Of a DNA stretch of 45,349 nt, positions 43,606 to 45,349 are shown one piece after another (the stretch's first letter is position 1; each line of letters starts with the position of its first letter). The notes beneath the pieces were generated by a model. That model was not told where the DNA came from, did no database searches, and saw only the letters and a program-made list of their open reading frames with translations. The translations under genes were made by a program, and so were the position numbers. This DNA comes from Bacilli bacterium (lineage in GTDB: Bacteria > Bacillota_I > Bacilli_A > Izemoplasmatales > Hujiaoplasmataceae), in assembly GCA_016935815.1 (NCBI GenBank), contig JAFGQH010000048.1, positions 1 to 45,349 of the forward strand. Direction: 5' to 3'.

Positions 43606-45255
43606 TTATCTGGAGCGTTTGTATTTCTTACGTGATACAAACTCATTCTGATTTCTTCTTGGTTTGTTGATAGGTTTGTTATCTGCCATCTGGATGGATG
43701 TCTTTTTCCCACTTAAGGTAACATTTTTCATGCCTCTCATAACGCGTTCAAACATCTGGATATCCGTACTGAAGAAACTGGACTTGTTCGAGATGGAAAT
43801 ATCAGAGATATGAGAATTCTTAAGACCGGTTGATTTCATGATTACCGATGCCAATTCTCTGGCAGACAATCCGTCGTCGCGTCCAACATTCAAATGGTAT
43901 CTAGACTTGCCTTCCTGACTTGGTCTACGTTCCTTTTCCTGTTTCTTTGTGAAATCCTCATTGATATCTCCGGCAACAATTTCAGAATCGTCCTTCTTCT
44001 CCATCTTGTGCAACAATGCGCTGACAACATGAATCGGATCATTTCGCTGTAACAAGGTATCAGCGGTATCTAAATGAAGACTAATGTTGATGTTTTCGAT
44101 GATATCTTCGATTTCTTGAATTTGTTGTTCCTTACGGACTTCAATGACTTTTTCCGGAGTCGGGATGTTGCGCTTTTTGATGTTGGATTTAGCAAATGCG
44201 ATCACATCATCAAAGCGTCTGAGTTCGCGTTTGGAGACCAATGTGAACGAATGTCCTTTGTTTCCAATACGACCGGTTCTTCCGATTCTATGAACATAGT
44301 ATTCCGCTTTTTCTGGAACGTCGAAATTGATTACAGCTTCAACATTTTTAATGTCAAGTCCTCGAGCTGCGACATCCGTCGCAACCAAGATATCCAAGAC
44401 GCCTTCATGGAAGGAATCGAGAACATGCATTCTAGTTGTCTGTTGCAAGTCTCCATGGATCTTGTTGACATTGTATCCTTTTTTTGTGAGTTCTCTTGTT
44501 ACGTCGTCGACTTTTCGTTTGGTATTACAGAATATGAGTGTGAGTTTAGGATTGTATACTTGAAGCAGTCTTGCGACTCCTTCTACTTTGTTCTTCTCGT
44601 GAATCGTGTAATAGTATTGCGTGATGTCTTTATTGGTTTCCTCACCTGTGACGACACTAACGAGTTCCGGTTCTTTCATGTACTTCTTGGTGATGTTGAC
44701 TATGGCTTGTGGCATAGTAGCACTGAACATCACAGTTTGACGATTTGGATTGGATGCATCCAAGATGGTTTCTAGTTCTTCCTTAAATCCCATTTTGAGC
44801 ATTTCGTCGGCTTCATCCAAAACTAAGTAGTCGATATTCTCTAAACGTACCAGCTTGCGATTGATGTGGTCGATGATCCGTCCTGGTGTTCCGACCACGA
44901 CTTGTGGTTTGAATTTCAGACTTCGAATCTGTTTGGTAATGATTTCGCCACCATAAAGGGCGACTGTTTTTAAGTTGGGAAGGTATTTCCCGATATGATC
45001 AATCTCACCTTTGACCTGTACCGCAAGTTCTCTGGTCGGACAAATGATGATTGCTTGAATGTTGGAGTTGTTATAATCGAGGCGTTCCAGCATCGGCAGG
45101 GTAAACGCAGCTGTTTTCCCGGTACCGGTCTGTGAATGACCGATGATGTCTTTTCCTGCTTCAATCAAAGGGATGGTTTGTGTTTGGATTTCAGTAAATT
45201 CCTCGAATCCCATTTCAGTCAGTGATTGTTCAATTTTCTTGTTTTTGTATTGCAT
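43606..45255 (-). CDS. DEAD-box RNA helicase with DbpA-type RNA-binding domain
   Basis: 549 residues. Helicase motifs are complete and in order: Q motif FTEIQTQTIP, I SQTGTGKTAAF, Ia PTRELAVQV, II DEAD, III SAT, IV IFCNTKRKV, V ATDVAARGLD, VI HRIGRTGR. A charged linker (about 380-460) leads to a DbpA-like RNA-binding domain (about 468-530: DGLSARELASVIMKSTGL). The basic tail ends KKYKRSR. It is the CshA/DeaD type that helps ribosome assembly and mRNA decay, especially in the cold. AGGAGG stands nine bases before ATG 45255. Its leader holds a tiny ORF. Confidence 0.95.
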   Translation of the reverse strand: MQYKNKKIEQSLTEMGFEEFTEIQTQTIPLIEAGKDIIGHSQTGTGKTAAFTLPMLERLDYNNSNIQAIIICPTRELAVQVKGEIDHIGKYLPNLKTVALYGGEIITKQIRSLKFKPQVVVGTPGRIIDHINRKLVRLENIDYLVLDEADEMLKMGFKEELETILDASNPNRQTVMFSATMPQAIVNITKKYMKEPELVSVVTGEETNKDITQYYYTIHEKNKVEGVARLLQVYNPKLTLIFCNTKRKVDDVTRELTKKGYNVNKIHGDLQQTTRMHVLDSFHEGVLDILVATDVAARGLDIKNVEAVINFDVPEKAEYYVHRIGRTGRIGNKGHSFTLVSKRELRRFDDVIAFAKSNIKKRNIPTPEKVIEVRKEQQIQEIEDIIENINISLHLDTADTLLQRNDPIHVVSALLHKMEKKDDSEIVAGDINEDFTKKQEKERRPSQEGKSRYHLNVGRDDGLSARELASVIMKSTGLKNSHISDISISNKSSFFSTDIQMFERVMRGMKNVTLSGKKTSIQMADNKPINKPRRNQNEFVSRKKYKRSR

Positions 45256-45288
45256 TTATTGGTTCCTCCTAATATATATATGTAGTCC

Positions 45289-45300
45289 TCAGATATACAT
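45289..45300 (-). other. Minimal upstream ORF (Met-Tyr-Ile) in the helicase leader
   Basis: ATG TAT ATC TGA lies five bases after AAGGAG and about 34 bases before the helicase start. Such start-stop elements can hold ribosomes and tune expression, but chance cannot be excluded for a sequence this short. Confidence 0.25.
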
Positions 45301-45349
45301 TAGATCTCCTTCTTATTAGATTTTTATAAACGGACTATTTTATAATTGA

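Noticed and set aside
44074-44775. 233-codon plus-strand ORF opposite the helicase
   Set aside because: It is the antisense of conserved helicase motifs and has no ribosome-binding site; its Phe/Ser-rich composition follows from the opposite strand.

Overview
The window looks like a chromosomal segment of a low-GC, wall-less or near-Mollicute Firmicute (Acholeplasma/Izemoplasma-like). TGA is used as a normal stop codon and Trp is TGG, so this is not the Mycoplasma/Spiroplasma code. Secreted proteins are mostly lipoproteins with a short signal, an LISC-type lipobox and a Thr-rich linker. Genes are tightly packed with overlapping starts and stops. I saw no rRNA, tRNA, CRISPR, transposase or phage gene. 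The taxonomic placement is an inference from style, not from a marker gene.

Region 1 (1-15.1 kb) is housekeeping and small accessory genes. It holds the end of an ECF-type membrane protein, a DUF1893 protein and a lipoprotein. Next comes a redox module: a ferric-reductase-like flavocytochrome, an OmpR-type two-component system and a lipoprotein with two cytochrome b5-like domains. All three promoters of this module carry the same box, TTTTAAY-N4-TTTTAAT, upstream of the -10, so the response regulator probably controls all of them. Then follow a metallophosphoesterase/small-membrane-protein operon (including an overlooked 48-aa gene and a 29-codon upstream ORF), a cold-shock protein with a possible RNA switch over its ribosome-binding site, yaaA with an overlapping upstream ORF, two unknown proteins, an RsgA-type GTPase behind a 19-aa leader peptide and intrinsic terminator, an inositol-phosphatase-family enzyme, an alpha/beta hydrolase and a DUF3137 protein.

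Region 2 (15.2-39.5 kb) is a large beta-glucan utilisation locus. An operon of cytoplasmic GH3 beta-glucosidase, cytoplasmic GH144-like enzyme and LacI regulator is followed by a long operon: GH94 phosphorylase, a solute-binding lipoprotein, a 977-aa second binding protein, two ABC permeases, an NHL/TPR/Yip1 membrane protein, a DUF5696 protein, two more ABC permeases and a secreted GH144-like lipoprotein. A 1136-aa lipoprotein built of eight repeated beta-sandwich-like modules ends the block. Both operons have perfect palindromes around GAAACGTTTC just downstream of the promoter, the likely LacI sites. The GH144 plus GH3 plus GH94 combination points to beta-1,2-glucan (sophoro-oligosaccharides): cut outside, import through ABC transporters, then cleave by hydrolysis and phosphorolysis inside. 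No transport ATPase is encoded here, so a shared MsmX-type ATPase elsewhere is expected. The five-gene cassette of fused binding protein, two permeases, NHL/Yip1 protein and DUF5696 sits between the first binding protein and the last permease pair, and is the least understood system in the window.

Region 3 (39.5-45.3 kb, minus strand) holds a GNAT acetyltransferase, tag, GrpB-family protein and CotH-like lipoprotein operon, preceded by an orphan terminator and inverted repeats, and a DEAD-box RNA helicase with a DbpA-type C-terminal domain.
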